DNA of 37,465 bases from JAVBSC01 sp031547305. GTDB taxonomy: Bacteria; Desulfobacterota; Desulfovibrionia; Desulfovibrionales; Desulfovibrionaceae. Positions within the stretch are counted from its first letter, which is position 1. Every line of letters starts with the position of its first letter. The position numbers and the translations under genes were made by a program. The notes beneath the pieces are model-generated. The model did no database searches. It was not told where the DNA came from and saw only the letters and a list, made by a program, of their open reading frames with translations. This document shows, one piece after another, positions 1-7,855 of the stretch. The stretch covers positions 1 to 37,465 of the forward strand of contig JAVBSC010000126.1 of NCBI GenBank assembly GCA_031547305.1, in the 5' to 3' direction.

Positions 1-80
1 ACGTGGTTAAAGACGGCGTTGTTTTTTTCCCTCGTTGGACGGTCTCCGGCTCCAGCCGTCGTTTCCGCCCTTTTATTCCG

Positions 81-172
81 CGGCGGCCCCGCTTCGCTTT
101 GCGACGCGGGGCCGCCGAAAGAAGGTCCAAGGGGCGCGGCCCCCTGGGGATTGAGGAGGCTCCGCCCCCTTA
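81..172. repeat. GC-rich intergenic repeat with strong hairpin (left-edge copy)
   Basis: A perfect 12-bp inverted repeat (81-92 with 106-117) encloses a loop that can itself pair TCGC with GCGA. It is followed by an AAGGGGCGCGGCCCC stretch and a CTCCGCCCCC box. The same kind of GGGGC(C)GCGCCCC and GGGGCGGAG blocks recur between genes elsewhere in the window (about 9.2, 31.0, 35.7 and 37.3 kb). It lies directly downstream of the minus-strand DUF1786 gene but has no T-run, so it is not a classical intrinsic terminator. Nothing else was seen in the first 170 bases. Confidence 0.55.
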
Positions 173-1213
173 ACTATTTAAATAAGCGTATAACATACCA
201 AAACAACCGGTGTGCATGACATCGCCGTGCGGGGCCAGGAGCTGGCCGAGGCTGACGAACTGCTCGCGCCTGGGGCCGGTTATATAGGTTACGGGGAATC
301 CTTCCGCTTCCGGAGGCAAATCCAGGATTATGCAGCCGTGGCCGCCGTTGGCGGCAACTTTTTCACTGGGCAGCCAGCCCAGGCGGAATTCCGTAAAGTC
401 TTCCTTGAGCTGCGCTGGGGTCAGGGTTTTGGTGTGATGTTCGTAAACGCCGCGCACCCGGCCCTTGTAGACCAGAAATGCTGAAACATGGGAATTGCCG
501 GCATTGGCGATCAGAATGCCTTGTTTATGGCTTTGTTCTTCCACGGAAGGGATGGACAAAACTCCGAGCAGGGCCGCGGCCGATGAATCCATGACCATGC
601 CGCCGCACTGCGCCTGGATGTTGACCAGTCGAGTGAGGTGAGGCGGCACATGGGCGTACAGGAGTTTGCCGTAGTTCGGCTTGACGGCGGTCACCTGTTC
701 AGGATTTATGAACCCGGTCCACATTTTCATGCGTGAATCGCGGTTGGAGCCAAAAGGGTTGAAGCCGTGATCCTGGGCGGCCACAATGGTCAAGTCCGGC
801 GTGGGCAGGCCGGCCATGTTTATAAGATTGCGCCAGAAGGCCGGATCATAGTCGCAGGTCTGAATGGGCACGTGCCAGGGGGGGCAGCTTTCCACAATGT
901 TCACGCCCATGGCCGCCACTTTGTCCATGTTGTCGTGCAGGGACAGGGCGGATTGCGGATGCATGGCCAGGCCAAGGCCGGCGGCCAGGTGCTCGCGCGC
1001 CGCGTCCGCAAATCCTCCGCCCATGGTATGGCCGAAAAGGTAAATGTCCCGCCTGGCCCTGGTGTGCGAGCTTATGCGCTGGGTCAGCGCATAAGCCGGC
1101 GAAGGAAGAACGCAGGAAGCATGATTCTGCAATTCCTCGTAAGGGACAAAAAACAAGGCATCCATGGTCCGGCTGCCTATGTCCAGGCAAAGTATTTTGG
1201 CGTCAAGCTGCAA
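170..1213 (-). CDS. DUF1786 family protein (ASKHA-like, PflA-related annotation)
   Basis: A 347-residue protein resembling the DUF1786 family, often labelled 'putative pyruvate formate-lyase activating enzyme' although no radical-SAM motif is present. The N-terminus has an actin/hexokinase-type phosphate-1 motif (LCLDIGSRTMDALFF, residues 9-23), and a second glycine-rich segment (ILIANAGNSHVSAFLVY) looks like the phosphate-2 loop, so nucleotide binding is likely but inferred. The start is a TTG codon with a GGAGG ribosome-binding site five bases upstream; the next in-frame ATG lies inside the phosphate-1 motif. It is the last gene of an operon, 20 bp after glucokinase. The biochemical function of the family is not established. 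Confidence 0.75.
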   Translation of the reverse strand: MQLDAKILCLDIGSRTMDALFFVPYEELQNHASCVLPSPAYALTQRISSHTRARRDIYLFGHTMGGGFADAAREHLAAGLGLAMHPQSALSLHDNMDKVAAMGVNIVESCPPWHVPIQTCDYDPAFWRNLINMAGLPTPDLTIVAAQDHGFNPFGSNRDSRMKMWTGFINPEQVTAVKPNYGKLLYAHVPPHLTRLVNIQAQCGGMVMDSSAAALLGVLSIPSVEEQSHKQGILIANAGNSHVSAFLVYKGRVRGVYEHHTKTLTPAQLKEDFTEFRLGWLPSEKVAANGGHGCIILDLPPEAEGFPVTYITGPRREQFVSLGQLLAPHGDVMHTGCFGMLYAYLNS

Positions 1214-1233
1214 CGTCGCCTCCGGTGCTTATG

Positions 1234-2235
1234 CTAATCAACAAACGTACCGCAAATAGCCGCGCCCCATAGGCCTGATTCCGGGTTATCCGCTCTCCGC
1301 ACCGGTATGGTGGCCAGAAGATGGCTTAATCCCTCGTTTTGCCGGAAACCTTCCGCAAAGGCCGGGTGCTCCAGAAGCCCCGGCACATGCGAAGCCAGTC
1401 CGCCGGCAATGAATACTCCCCCCAAAGCCAACGTCTCTAATACGAAATTTCTACAGGCACGTCCATAAAAACGCGCCAGCCATTCCAAAACAATCGGGTG
1501 CTCCGGCAGCCTGGGCACGATTTCCACGGCGGGAAGCTTTTGCCCGCTGTGGTAGGCGTACAGGTATTCCAGCCCGCTTCCGGTGACCGCCATGTCGCCG
1601 ATCACTTCCTTGCGCCCGCTGCTCCGGAGCACAAACTCGGCAAAAGCCGTTTCCGCCGGCCCGTTAAAGGCAAAGCCGGCGTGGCCGCCCTCGGAAGGCA
1701 ACACGATAAAAGGCGGTCCATCCGGTTTATGGTCCGGCACAGGAACAAGCAGGGCTTTGCCCAGACCGGTGCCCGCTCCGATCACCGCTCTAGGTTTGGC
1801 GGGATTCGCATCGCCGGGCAGAATATTGCGCAGGTTCAATATCCGCGGGAACATGCAGGCATAACCCTGGGCGAAAAAGTCGTTGATCAGGCGGATGTTT
1901 TTTATCCCGGTGCGCCGCGCCGCCACCGCCGCTTCTATGGGCCAGGAGATGTTGGGAGCCAGGCAAACGCCGCCCCGCACCGGACCGGGGGCCGCGATAA
2001 TAAAAGCGTCCGGCCGGATGGAGCTCTGGGAGCTGAAAAGCTGTTGACCGTCATTGCATGGAGCGGCCATGGCCTGAGCCAGCAATTCCCCAAAATCGGC
2101 CGCCCCTTTTGTGGACAGCCAGACCGAACGCAGCATCTCAAGCCCTGGCGCGGGTGCGGCGCTGTCGCGCCTGAAAAGCGCGAAACGGCTGTTGGTGCCG
2201 CCTATATCCGCCACTATAAGGAACGCGCCGGGCAT
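1234..2235 (-). CDS. glk: Glucokinase
   Basis: Cytoplasmic ATP-dependent glucokinase of the bacterial Glk family (hexokinase fold), converting glucose to glucose-6-phosphate. It has 333 residues, close to the family's usual length. Visible motifs are phosphate-1 ADIGGTNSRFALF (9-21), the catalytic LINDF with Asp119 (116-120), phosphate-2 GAGTGLG (153-159), the sugar-binding SEGGHAGF (181-188), SGLEYLY (220-226) and the late AGGL (277-280). The ATG at 2235 lies one base after the stop codon of the upstream gene, implying translational coupling; the frame is open further upstream but only over the preceding gene. It is the middle gene of a three-gene operon. In a sugar-poor sulfate reducer it probably serves internal glycogen or trehalose turnover (inference). 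Confidence 0.9.
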   Translation of the reverse strand: MPGAFLIVADIGGTNSRFALFRRDSAAPAPGLEMLRSVWLSTKGAADFGELLAQAMAAPCNDGQQLFSSQSSIRPDAFIIAAPGPVRGGVCLAPNISWPIEAAVAARRTGIKNIRLINDFFAQGYACMFPRILNLRNILPGDANPAKPRAVIGAGTGLGKALLVPVPDHKPDGPPFIVLPSEGGHAGFAFNGPAETAFAEFVLRSSGRKEVIGDMAVTGSGLEYLYAYHSGQKLPAVEIVPRLPEHPIVLEWLARFYGRACRNFVLETLALGGVFIAGGLASHVPGLLEHPAFAEGFRQNEGLSHLLATIPVRRADNPESGLWGAAICGTFVD

Positions 2236-2236
2236 G

Positions 2237-3391
2237 TCAATCCGCATCCAGTTGCGTAACGGCCGGCAGAACCGGGTTTGGCAAAAGATCGGCCAGCATC
2301 GGGGTGGAATAGCGGCCTTTTTCCTGTTCCAGCACCGCCTGCATCCCGCGCCCGAACTCGTACAAAAATTGGAGGTCTTCGGCATCCGGCGCGATTATCG
2401 CGCCTTTTCCATCCACGCTGGCCACGGCGCGCAACTCCAACTCGCCTTCGGAAACCGCCCGGATTACCGCGCCCCGGATGGCCGAAACCGAAAGGGCGAA
2501 CTCCGCGTTTTCCACGTTGCAGGCGGTGTACGTCTTGCCTGTGGCCGTCAGCACGGCCGCCCCGGTCCCGCGCTTGCTGTAAGGCGCGTAAGCGGATGTG
2601 GCGGCTTCGCCCGCCGCCTTGAGCAGACCGGATATTTCCTCCCGGGTCAGGTCCCGCACAAACCATTTGCGGTAGATGCGGTCGTATTCCCCGCTCTTCG
2701 CCACTTCATCCAGGCCGGCGTTGACCAGGCGCAGTATGTCGCCGCGATCCTTGTTCACGGCAAAGTACATGCTGACCAGCCCCAGCGGCTCTCCCACCGT
2801 GGTGATGGCCCCGTAATTGAGCTTGGTTATATAGTAATAAGTATTTTCCTGGGCTCCGCAGTAGGCGGCCACCTCATCGTGGTACAGCGCCCGCAATCCC
2901 TCGGCCTTGCCCTTGTACGTCTTGATGTTGACTCCGCCGAAACGTTCCAGCAAAAGCTGCTGGTAAGATCCTTCCTCCACGGCCACGGCCTGGCCGCGCA
3001 GCAGCGCGGCGCTGGGCGTCCGCTTGTATACTTTGGTGAAAAAGCGCATATACAGAGGAAAGCTGGGCCGGGAGGCGAAAGCGTACTGCTTGGCCCGCTG
3101 GTCGGTGCGGATCATGCCGGAAGTTACATTTATGGCGCCGGAAGACAGCTCCAGAGGCACGGAATACCAGGATAGGGGGCGGGGAACCAGGGTGGCCCTG
3201 TCCTTCAGGGCGGCCCGCATAAGTTCCACCTCAAAGCCGGTGGCTTCGCCGCCGGGATTTTCAAAGGAAAAAGGCGGAAATTCCCTGTCAAAACCGTAGA
3301 CCACACGGGGCAGAGGATCCGCCGACGCAACAGCGCCGCAAAGCGAAATGAAGCACAAGATCAAAAGTTGCGCAAGGCGGCGGGACTTCAT
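2237..3391 (-). CDS. Exported SBP family 3 domain fused to a degenerate cytidine-deaminase domain
   Basis: A 384-residue two-domain protein. Residues 1-24 form a Sec signal peptide (KSRR, hydrophobic core, then VASA before Asp25). Residues about 27-247 are a family 3 periplasmic solute-binding domain; Arg99 (RTDQRAKQYAFA) and Asp172 (HDEVAA) occupy positions that bind ligand in amino-acid-binding members. Residues about 251-373 match cytidine deaminase: SAYAPYSK (266-273), TACNVENAEFAL (289-300), AVSEGELELRAVA (312-324), then a terminal LADLLPNP. The zinc/catalytic CAE motif reads SAI (303-305) and PCxxC reads PDAED (335-339), so all three cysteine ligands and the catalytic glutamate are gone, while Asn292 and Glu294 of the ribose-contacting NxEN motif remain. 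The ATG at 3391 is chosen for its GGAGGATCA ribosome-binding site and for the signal peptide. It heads the operon with glk and the DUF1786 gene. No deaminase activity is expected; a binding role is inference. Confidence 0.85.
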   Translation of the reverse strand: MKSRRLAQLLILCFISLCGAVASADPLPRVVYGFDREFPPFSFENPGGEATGFEVELMRAALKDRATLVPRPLSWYSVPLELSSGAINVTSGMIRTDQRAKQYAFASRPSFPLYMRFFTKVYKRTPSAALLRGQAVAVEEGSYQQLLLERFGGVNIKTYKGKAEGLRALYHDEVAAYCGAQENTYYYITKLNYGAITTVGEPLGLVSMYFAVNKDRGDILRLVNAGLDEVAKSGEYDRIYRKWFVRDLTREEISGLLKAAGEAATSAYAPYSKRGTGAAVLTATGKTYTACNVENAEFALSVSAIRGAVIRAVSEGELELRAVASVDGKGAIIAPDAEDLQFLYEFGRGMQAVLEQEKGRYSTPMLADLLPNPVLPAVTQLDAD

Positions 3392-3471
3392 TGATCCTCC
3401 AATAAAAATCAGTATAATAAACTTCAACGCAAATTGCCAGAATATACCTGGCCTGAATATTAGGATTTGAA

Positions 3472-3966
3472 ATGTTCCATTTTTCGGATCTTATCGGCAA
3501 AGTGGCGGAAGCCCTTACCCGTGAGGGCCTTAAGCTGGCCACGGCCGAATCCTGCACGGGCGGGCTGATTGGCGCCCTGTGTACCGCCCGGCCCGGCAGT
3601 TCGGACTGGTTTTGCGGTGGGGCGATCACGTATTCCAATGAACTCAAGCAAAAACTTTTGTCCGTTCCGGAGGAAGTCCTGCGCGAGTATGGCGCGGTGA
3701 GCGAACAGACTGTGCGCTTTATGGCCGTTGGCGTCCTGGACCTTTGCCTGGCGGACGTGAGCGTGGCCGTTTCCGGCATAGCCGGGCCGGACGGCGGCAC
3801 AGACCTGAAGCCCGTGGGCACGGTCTGGCTGGCCTGGGCCAGGCGCGGCCCTGACGCCCCAATAGTCAAAACTAAACACCTGCTTCTGCCCGGCGAACGG
3901 GACGACGTGCGTCTGGCCGCGGCCAGAGCCGCGTTGGAAGGGGTGTTGGAATTTACGGGAGAATAG
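3472..3966 (+). CDS. pncC: Nicotinamide-nucleotide amidase (CinA C-terminal domain protein)
   Basis: Stand-alone CinA C-terminal domain of 164 residues. The family deamidates nicotinamide mononucleotide to nicotinate mononucleotide, recycling the NMN released by NAD-dependent DNA ligase. Motifs are TAESCTGG (24-31, with the catalytic Ser27), ITYSNELKQKLL (52-63, with conserved Tyr and Lys) and SGIAGPDGGT (101-110). No CinA N-terminal molybdopterin-binding-like domain is present. The gene is divergent from the solute-binding-protein operon, and the next gene starts three bases after its stop, suggesting co-transcription. Confidence 0.92.
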   Translation: MFHFSDLIGKVAEALTREGLKLATAESCTGGLIGALCTARPGSSDWFCGGAITYSNELKQKLLSVPEEVLREYGAVSEQTVRFMAVGVLDLCLADVSVAVSGIAGPDGGTDLKPVGTVWLAWARRGPDAPIVKTKHLLLPGERDDVRLAAARAALEGVLEFTGE

Positions 3967-3969
3967 CCG

Positions 3970-4869
3970 GTGCATGAGTATTATTTAGCGGATCTGCCGC
4001 AACGGATGCTGAAAGCGCTGGAAAATATGGCGGCGTTTTTTTTAGACAGCCCGCGCATGGTCGCGTTCTGGTTTTATGTGGCGTTTCCTCTGCTGATTCT
4101 GCTGTTTGCCACCAGCATGAACCGGCGGAAAAAAAGGCTGCCCGGCGGTTCCCCGGTTCCGCTGGTCGGCCTGTCCCTGTATGTTGGCCTTACCTGGGCC
4201 CTGTCCCTGTATTTGCTTTACCCCTGGGCCGCTACCGGCTACCGGAGCCTGAATGCGGGGGGAAATATTCCGGAGCGGGTTTTTGGGGTTATCGCTTTTT
4301 ACCTGCTGCTGCTCTGCGCCGTCCGGTTGTTTGGTTTGGCCGCGTATTCCGCCTCGTCGGTCATCCAGGCCAGAAAATGGCTGTCCACGATGATTTTCAT
4401 CCCAATAATCCTGCCTTTGGCCAACACTGGGGCGCGAATTTTTTACGGCCTGGATCTGGACGGCGTCTTTGCCCTGCGGCATGACTTGGCGCCCTTGCTT
4501 GGCCGCATGTTTTACAGTCTGCTGCCGTTGGTTCTGCTGTTGCTGCTCTATTCCATTTTCTGGCGCTTTTATTTTGCCGCGTCAGGTCATGTGGCCAGCT
4601 TAAAGCGCCGGGTGTCGGAGTCGGCCGAACTGGAGCGTGCTGAGCATGGAGCGGCTATGTCGGAAAAAACCAGCGCCGGGGCTGAAGATGCCGCCGCATT
4701 GCGGAGTACCGGCGGGGAAAAAGTAAAACCGCTTGGCCGCCAGGGCAACCGGATAAAGTTTGCCCTGGCCCGGTTTGAGGCCGACGGCGCGGGAGCCGGG
4801 CAGGCAGGCATAAGAAAACCGCCTCCCGTGAGCAAACCGGGCAAGGGCTCGGTGATCCGGCGCGGCTGA
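3970..4869 (+). CDS. Hypothetical polytopic membrane protein with basic cytoplasmic tail
   Basis: A 299-residue protein of no family I recognise. Five or so hydrophobic segments are visible, around residues 30-48, 66-84, 104-122, 139-156 and 185-203, with KK/RR-rich flanks. The last about 95 residues are hydrophilic, alternately acidic and basic, and end in a Lys/Arg/Pro-rich stretch, probably a disordered cytoplasmic tail. The GTG at 3970 is three bases after the pncC stop and has no strong ribosome-binding site of its own, so translation may be coupled; an internal ATG at 4006 is an alternative start. Function unknown. Confidence 0.65.
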   Translation: MHEYYLADLPQRMLKALENMAAFFLDSPRMVAFWFYVAFPLLILLFATSMNRRKKRLPGGSPVPLVGLSLYVGLTWALSLYLLYPWAATGYRSLNAGGNIPERVFGVIAFYLLLLCAVRLFGLAAYSASSVIQARKWLSTMIFIPIILPLANTGARIFYGLDLDGVFALRHDLAPLLGRMFYSLLPLVLLLLLYSIFWRFYFAASGHVASLKRRVSESAELERAEHGAAMSEKTSAGAEDAAALRSTGGEKVKPLGRQGNRIKFALARFEADGAGAGQAGIRKPPPVSKPGKGSVIRRG

Positions 4870-5007
4870 GCCTGGGCGGGCGTCTTGCCAGCAGGAATTT
4901 TATATTTGACCGGATGACTCAAAGCTTATTATATTTTTACGTCTTTGCCGTAAATTTTGAGTCCGCTTTCTCGCTATCCGCATAACCCTGGGGAGGAGAA
5001 AAAGCGA

Positions 5008-5658
5008 ATGAACGTTTTTGAGAAGCATTTCCGGGATCCGGTGAGTTCTCTGACCCACTTCGGCGGCATGCTGGCCGCCATTCCGGTGCTGGTGGTTTTT
5101 GTCGTTCTGGCCGCCAGGTCCGGCGGGGCTTCCCAGGTTGTTTCCCTGGCCGTGTTCGGCGCTTCGCTGTTGCTTTTGTACGGGGCCAGCGGACTGTACC
5201 ATATGGTCCGTTCCCCGGTAAAACGCATGTTGCTGCGCCGGGTGGATCACATGATGATTTACGTGCTCATCGCCGGAACATACACGCCGGTCTGCCTGGT
5301 GGTTCTGCCAGGCGCCTGGGGCATAACCCTGCTGACATTGATCTGGGCGCTGGCCCTGGCCGGGATCATTCTGAAAATATTTTTCCTCAATGCGCCGCGC
5401 AAGCTTTCTTCCGGCTTGTATCTGATGATGGGCTGGCTGGTTGTTGTGGCCTCCTACCCGCTGGCAAAGGCCGTTTCCGTCCGTGGCCTGGCTTTTCTGG
5501 TGGGCGGCGGCCTGGCCTACACCGCTGGCGCGGTCATCTACGCGTTGAAAAAGCCGGACTTTAACAACAAATGGTTTGGCTTCCATGAGGTTTTCCACCT
5601 GTTCATCCTGGTAGGCAGCTTCCTGCACGTCTGCTTTATGTTTGAAGCCGTTTTATAA
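5008..5658 (+). CDS. Hemolysin III / PAQR family membrane protein
   Basis: A 216-residue seven-transmembrane protein of the hemolysin III/YqfA/PAQR superfamily, proposed zinc-dependent membrane hydrolases. Conserved features are DPVSSLTHFGG near the N-terminus, SGLYHM after the second segment, RRVDHMMIYVLIAGTYTP, and the C-terminal HEVFHLFILVGSFLH, whose histidines together with the YH histidine and the RVDH Asp form the putative metal site. The ATG at 5008 is preceded by GGGGAGGAG at ideal spacing; an upstream in-frame start at 4957 lacks such a site. It lies 138 bp after the preceding membrane-protein gene. The hemolysin label is historical. Confidence 0.85.
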   Translation: MNVFEKHFRDPVSSLTHFGGMLAAIPVLVVFVVLAARSGGASQVVSLAVFGASLLLLYGASGLYHMVRSPVKRMLLRRVDHMMIYVLIAGTYTPVCLVVLPGAWGITLLTLIWALALAGIILKIFFLNAPRKLSSGLYLMMGWLVVVASYPLAKAVSVRGLAFLVGGGLAYTAGAVIYALKKPDFNNKWFGFHEVFHLFILVGSFLHVCFMFEAVL

Positions 5659-5756
5659 AATAAGAATTAAATGCCCGGCGTTATTCCTGATATAGTAGAC
5701 CTGCATGTTAAACCATGTTTCCCGCTGATTATTCCGTGGTAATCCGGGGGGATCTT

Positions 5757-6418
5757 ATGCGGATCGGATATATTTTTCGCTATGGCGATTCCGGATGCGG
5801 AATTCAGCGGATGAACCGCAGTAACTACCGGCTCGGATTTATGCTTTTTGTGTTTGTCTTCACGGTGTTTTTTGCTGGAGCTATGCCGCTCCAGGCACGG
5901 GATACTCCAGATGATGCGGCGGAAGAACAGGGGACGTTTCCTTCATCGCAAAGTTCGGGCAACGCCTGAAGCAGACCTGGAACGCTCCGGGATTCGACAT
6001 TTACGTGCCTCTGTACGCCTGGCACAACAGGCTGGTCTGGGACGAGCCGAACAACGAATTCCCCTGGGGCGCCGGAATCGGTCGTTCCTTTCATGATGAG
6101 GATGGAGATCTGCACGCCCTGTACGCGATCGGCTTCAGCGATTCGAACTACGATTTTCAGCCCTTTGCCGGGTATATGTACCAGGCCAACTGGGCGCTGG
6201 ACGAGGCCAGGGATTGGCGGGCGGGCGTTGGTTTTCTCCTTGGGGTCACGGCGCGCGAAAAATTCGGCTATATCCCGTTCCCCGCTCCGTTGCCTCTGGC
6301 TGGCATCGAGTACAAGGATGTGGCCCTGCATGCCACTTATGTGCCAGGAGGCTATGAGGATGGCGACCTGACGCACGATGGCAACGTCCTGTTTATCTGG
6401 CTGCGCTGGCATTTTTAA
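5757..6418 (+). pseudogene. pagP: PagP-like lipid A palmitoyltransferase, frameshifted
   Basis: PagP is an outer-membrane beta-barrel that transfers palmitate from phospholipid to lipid A. Two frames are needed to read it. The first, from ATG 5757 (GGGGGGA ribosome-binding site) or ATG 5811, encodes a signal sequence (LGFMLFVFVFTVFF, then MPLQA) and stops at 5969. The second frame, open from 5915 to 6418, encodes the mature barrel: FGQRLKQTWNAPGFDIYVPL, YAWHNR, FPWGAGIGRS, GFSDSNYDFQPFAGYMY, GVTAREKFGYIP and LFIWLRWHF at the end. The catalytic His (AWH) and Asp-Ser (FSDS) of E. coli PagP are preserved. One missing base around 5930-5942 joins the frames; an extra T in the TTT at 5937-5939 would read EEQGTFSFIAKFG. 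Because the catalytic half is well kept, this is a recent mutation, phase variation or a sequence error. Confidence 0.8.
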
Positions 6419-6423
6419 AGCGT

Positions 6424-6460
6424 AAAGCGCCCCCCGGATTTTTTCAGGAGGCGCTTTTTT
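6424..6460 (+). terminator. Rho-independent terminator after pagP
   Basis: AAAGCGCC pairs with GGCGCTTT across a T-rich loop, followed by a run of six T, five bases after the pagP stop. The A-run on the left arm could make it bidirectional, serving also the convergent minus-strand gene ending at 6489. Confidence 0.8.
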
Positions 6461-6488
6461 CAGGAATTTCAGGCTGTTGCCCGGCGTG

Positions 6489-6965
6489 CTATTTTTTCTT
6501 TCTGACGGCCAAATGACAGACCTTGCAGCCGTCCAGCTGGTTGGACAAGTGCACGTATTCCAAATCCGGGTTGTAGGCGCGCATTTTGGCCTGGTCCACG
6601 TAACAGTACAAGCGGGCCAGATCCTGATCCATATCTTTCCAGAAGTCCGCCAGGGGGCAGACCCGCACTTCCGTGACCGCTTCTCCGTTCACGGTGGCCG
6701 GGACCATTTCCCAGCCCACGCCGGGCAAATCATCCTGGTAGTTTTGCGGAGTGAGTTCCAGGCCTTTTGCCTGCGCTCGGCCGCGCGACTCCTCGCCGAT
6801 CTGCTTGCCGTAGGCTTCCACAGCCTTGCGGACCAGCGGCACGGCCTTTTCCTTGCCAAGCTCCGCGACCAGTGTTTCCGCAAAATGCTTGTAGATCAGC
6901 GCGGCCCGGCGCAGGGAACGCAGCACGTCCTCTTTGTGGGCCGGAGAAATGTCTTGGGCGCTCAT
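6489..6965 (-). CDS. ATC hydrolase family protein (L-2-amino-thiazoline-4-carboxylate hydrolase-like)
   Basis: A 158-residue protein resembling the L-2-amino-thiazoline-4-carboxylic acid hydrolase family, whose namesake opens a thiazoline ring in bacterial cysteine synthesis. Diagnostic stretches are TEVRVCPLADFWKDM, DLARLYCYVDQAKMRAYNP and a C-terminal LDGCKVCHL. Conserved acidic, Cys and His residues could form the active site, but most members are uncharacterised, so substrate is open. The ATG overlaps the stop of the upstream nitroreductase by four bases (ATGA), so the two are translationally coupled. Confidence 0.72.
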   Translation of the reverse strand: MSAQDISPAHKEDVLRSLRRAALIYKHFAETLVAELGKEKAVPLVRKAVEAYGKQIGEESRGRAQAKGLELTPQNYQDDLPGVGWEMVPATVNGEAVTEVRVCPLADFWKDMDQDLARLYCYVDQAKMRAYNPDLEYVHLSNQLDGCKVCHLAVRKKK

Positions 6966-7855
6966 TTCACGTTCCTGCTTATGACCATATCCTTCAGGGG
7001 CAGGCGCTGGGATTTGACACTGCCAATGGAGGCATAGCCAATCGCGATATGCATGGCCGGGATTACGTAGTCCGGCAGGCCGTACTGCTTTTGGAAGCGG
7101 GTGGCGGTTTTTTCCGTGCAGGTCAGCCAGACTCCGCCCAGACCCAAAGCGTGCGCCATAAGCAGCATGTGGTCGCCGGCGGCCGCGCAGTCAAAACCCT
7201 GGTTGTGGGCCACCAGGGTGTCGCCGCCCGTGGCCTTGTAGACCCGGTCGTCATAGCAGATGACGATGAGCGTGCAAGCGTCCATGGGCGTGGGAATATC
7301 GCTCCAGCACATTTTGGCTTCTTCAGGATCGTCTATGACCACAAAGCGCACCACTCCCAGGTTGCAGCCCAAAGGAGCGGCGCGGCCGGCTTCCAGAATT
7401 TGTTCGATCAGCTCTTTGGGCACTTTCTTGCCCGGCACCCAGTCCCGGATGGAGCGGCGGCCCCAGAGCAGCTTATGCACCACGGCCATTTCCTCCGGGG
7501 TGAACGGCTCCGGCAGCGGATCCTTAAAGCCCGGATCCTTGCCGGCGCGCAGGGCTTTGGCCTTTTCCAGGTAGTCGTGCGCCCAGTCCAGATCATCGCC
7601 ACTGCCGGGCGCCCAGTCCTTCAAAAGGCCTCTTTCCCGCATCACTTCCCAGACCAGTTCCGGCTCCATGCCAAATGACGGAGGCACCGGCGTTTTTTTC
7701 ACCAGCAGGGGGTAGACCTCCACTTCTATAGTGTGGTGCACCCTTTCGCGCAGCAGGGCCCGCAGGGGGACCGGGTCCATTTGCAGAAGATCCGCCTTGG
7801 AATACCTGCCTCCGTGCCTGAACACCGTGATGTCCTTCAAATATTCAGCCGCCAT
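6962..7855 (-). CDS. Nitroreductase family protein with N-terminal extension
   Basis: A 297-residue protein. Residues about 127-297 form an FMN-dependent nitroreductase fold: WGRRSIRDWVPGKKVPKELI (131-150) with the phosphate-gripping RRS.R signature, ILEAGRAAPLGCNLGVVRFVV, and the late GLGGVWLT (238-245) followed by a GYAS-type strand. The first about 125 residues are not part of the classical domain and contain no ferredoxin cysteines. The family reduces nitro groups, quinones or flavin-like substrates with NAD(P)H. It is the first gene of a two-gene unit overlapping the ATC-hydrolase-like gene. AAGGA lies about nine bases before the ATG. Confidence 0.85.
   Translation of the reverse strand: MAAEYLKDITVFRHGGRYSKADLLQMDPVPLRALLRERVHHTIEVEVYPLLVKKTPVPPSFGMEPELVWEVMRERGLLKDWAPGSGDDLDWAHDYLEKAKALRAGKDPGFKDPLPEPFTPEEMAVVHKLLWGRRSIRDWVPGKKVPKELIEQILEAGRAAPLGCNLGVVRFVVIDDPEEAKMCWSDIPTPMDACTLIVICYDDRVYKATGGDTLVAHNQGFDCAAAGDHMLLMAHALGLGGVWLTCTEKTATRFQKQYGLPDYVIPAMHIAIGYASIGSVKSQRLPLKDMVISRNVK

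Noticed and set aside
2236..2385. Glucokinase start at 2385
   Set aside because: It would add 50 residues overlapping the upstream gene and precede the conserved phosphate-1 strand by too much; the ATG at 2235 fits the family.
6005..6418. A stand-alone 137-residue gene starting at the GTG at 6005
   Set aside because: The frame is open upstream to 5915 and encodes the conserved PagP N-terminal amphipathic helix and first strand, so the GTG is internal to a frameshifted pagP.
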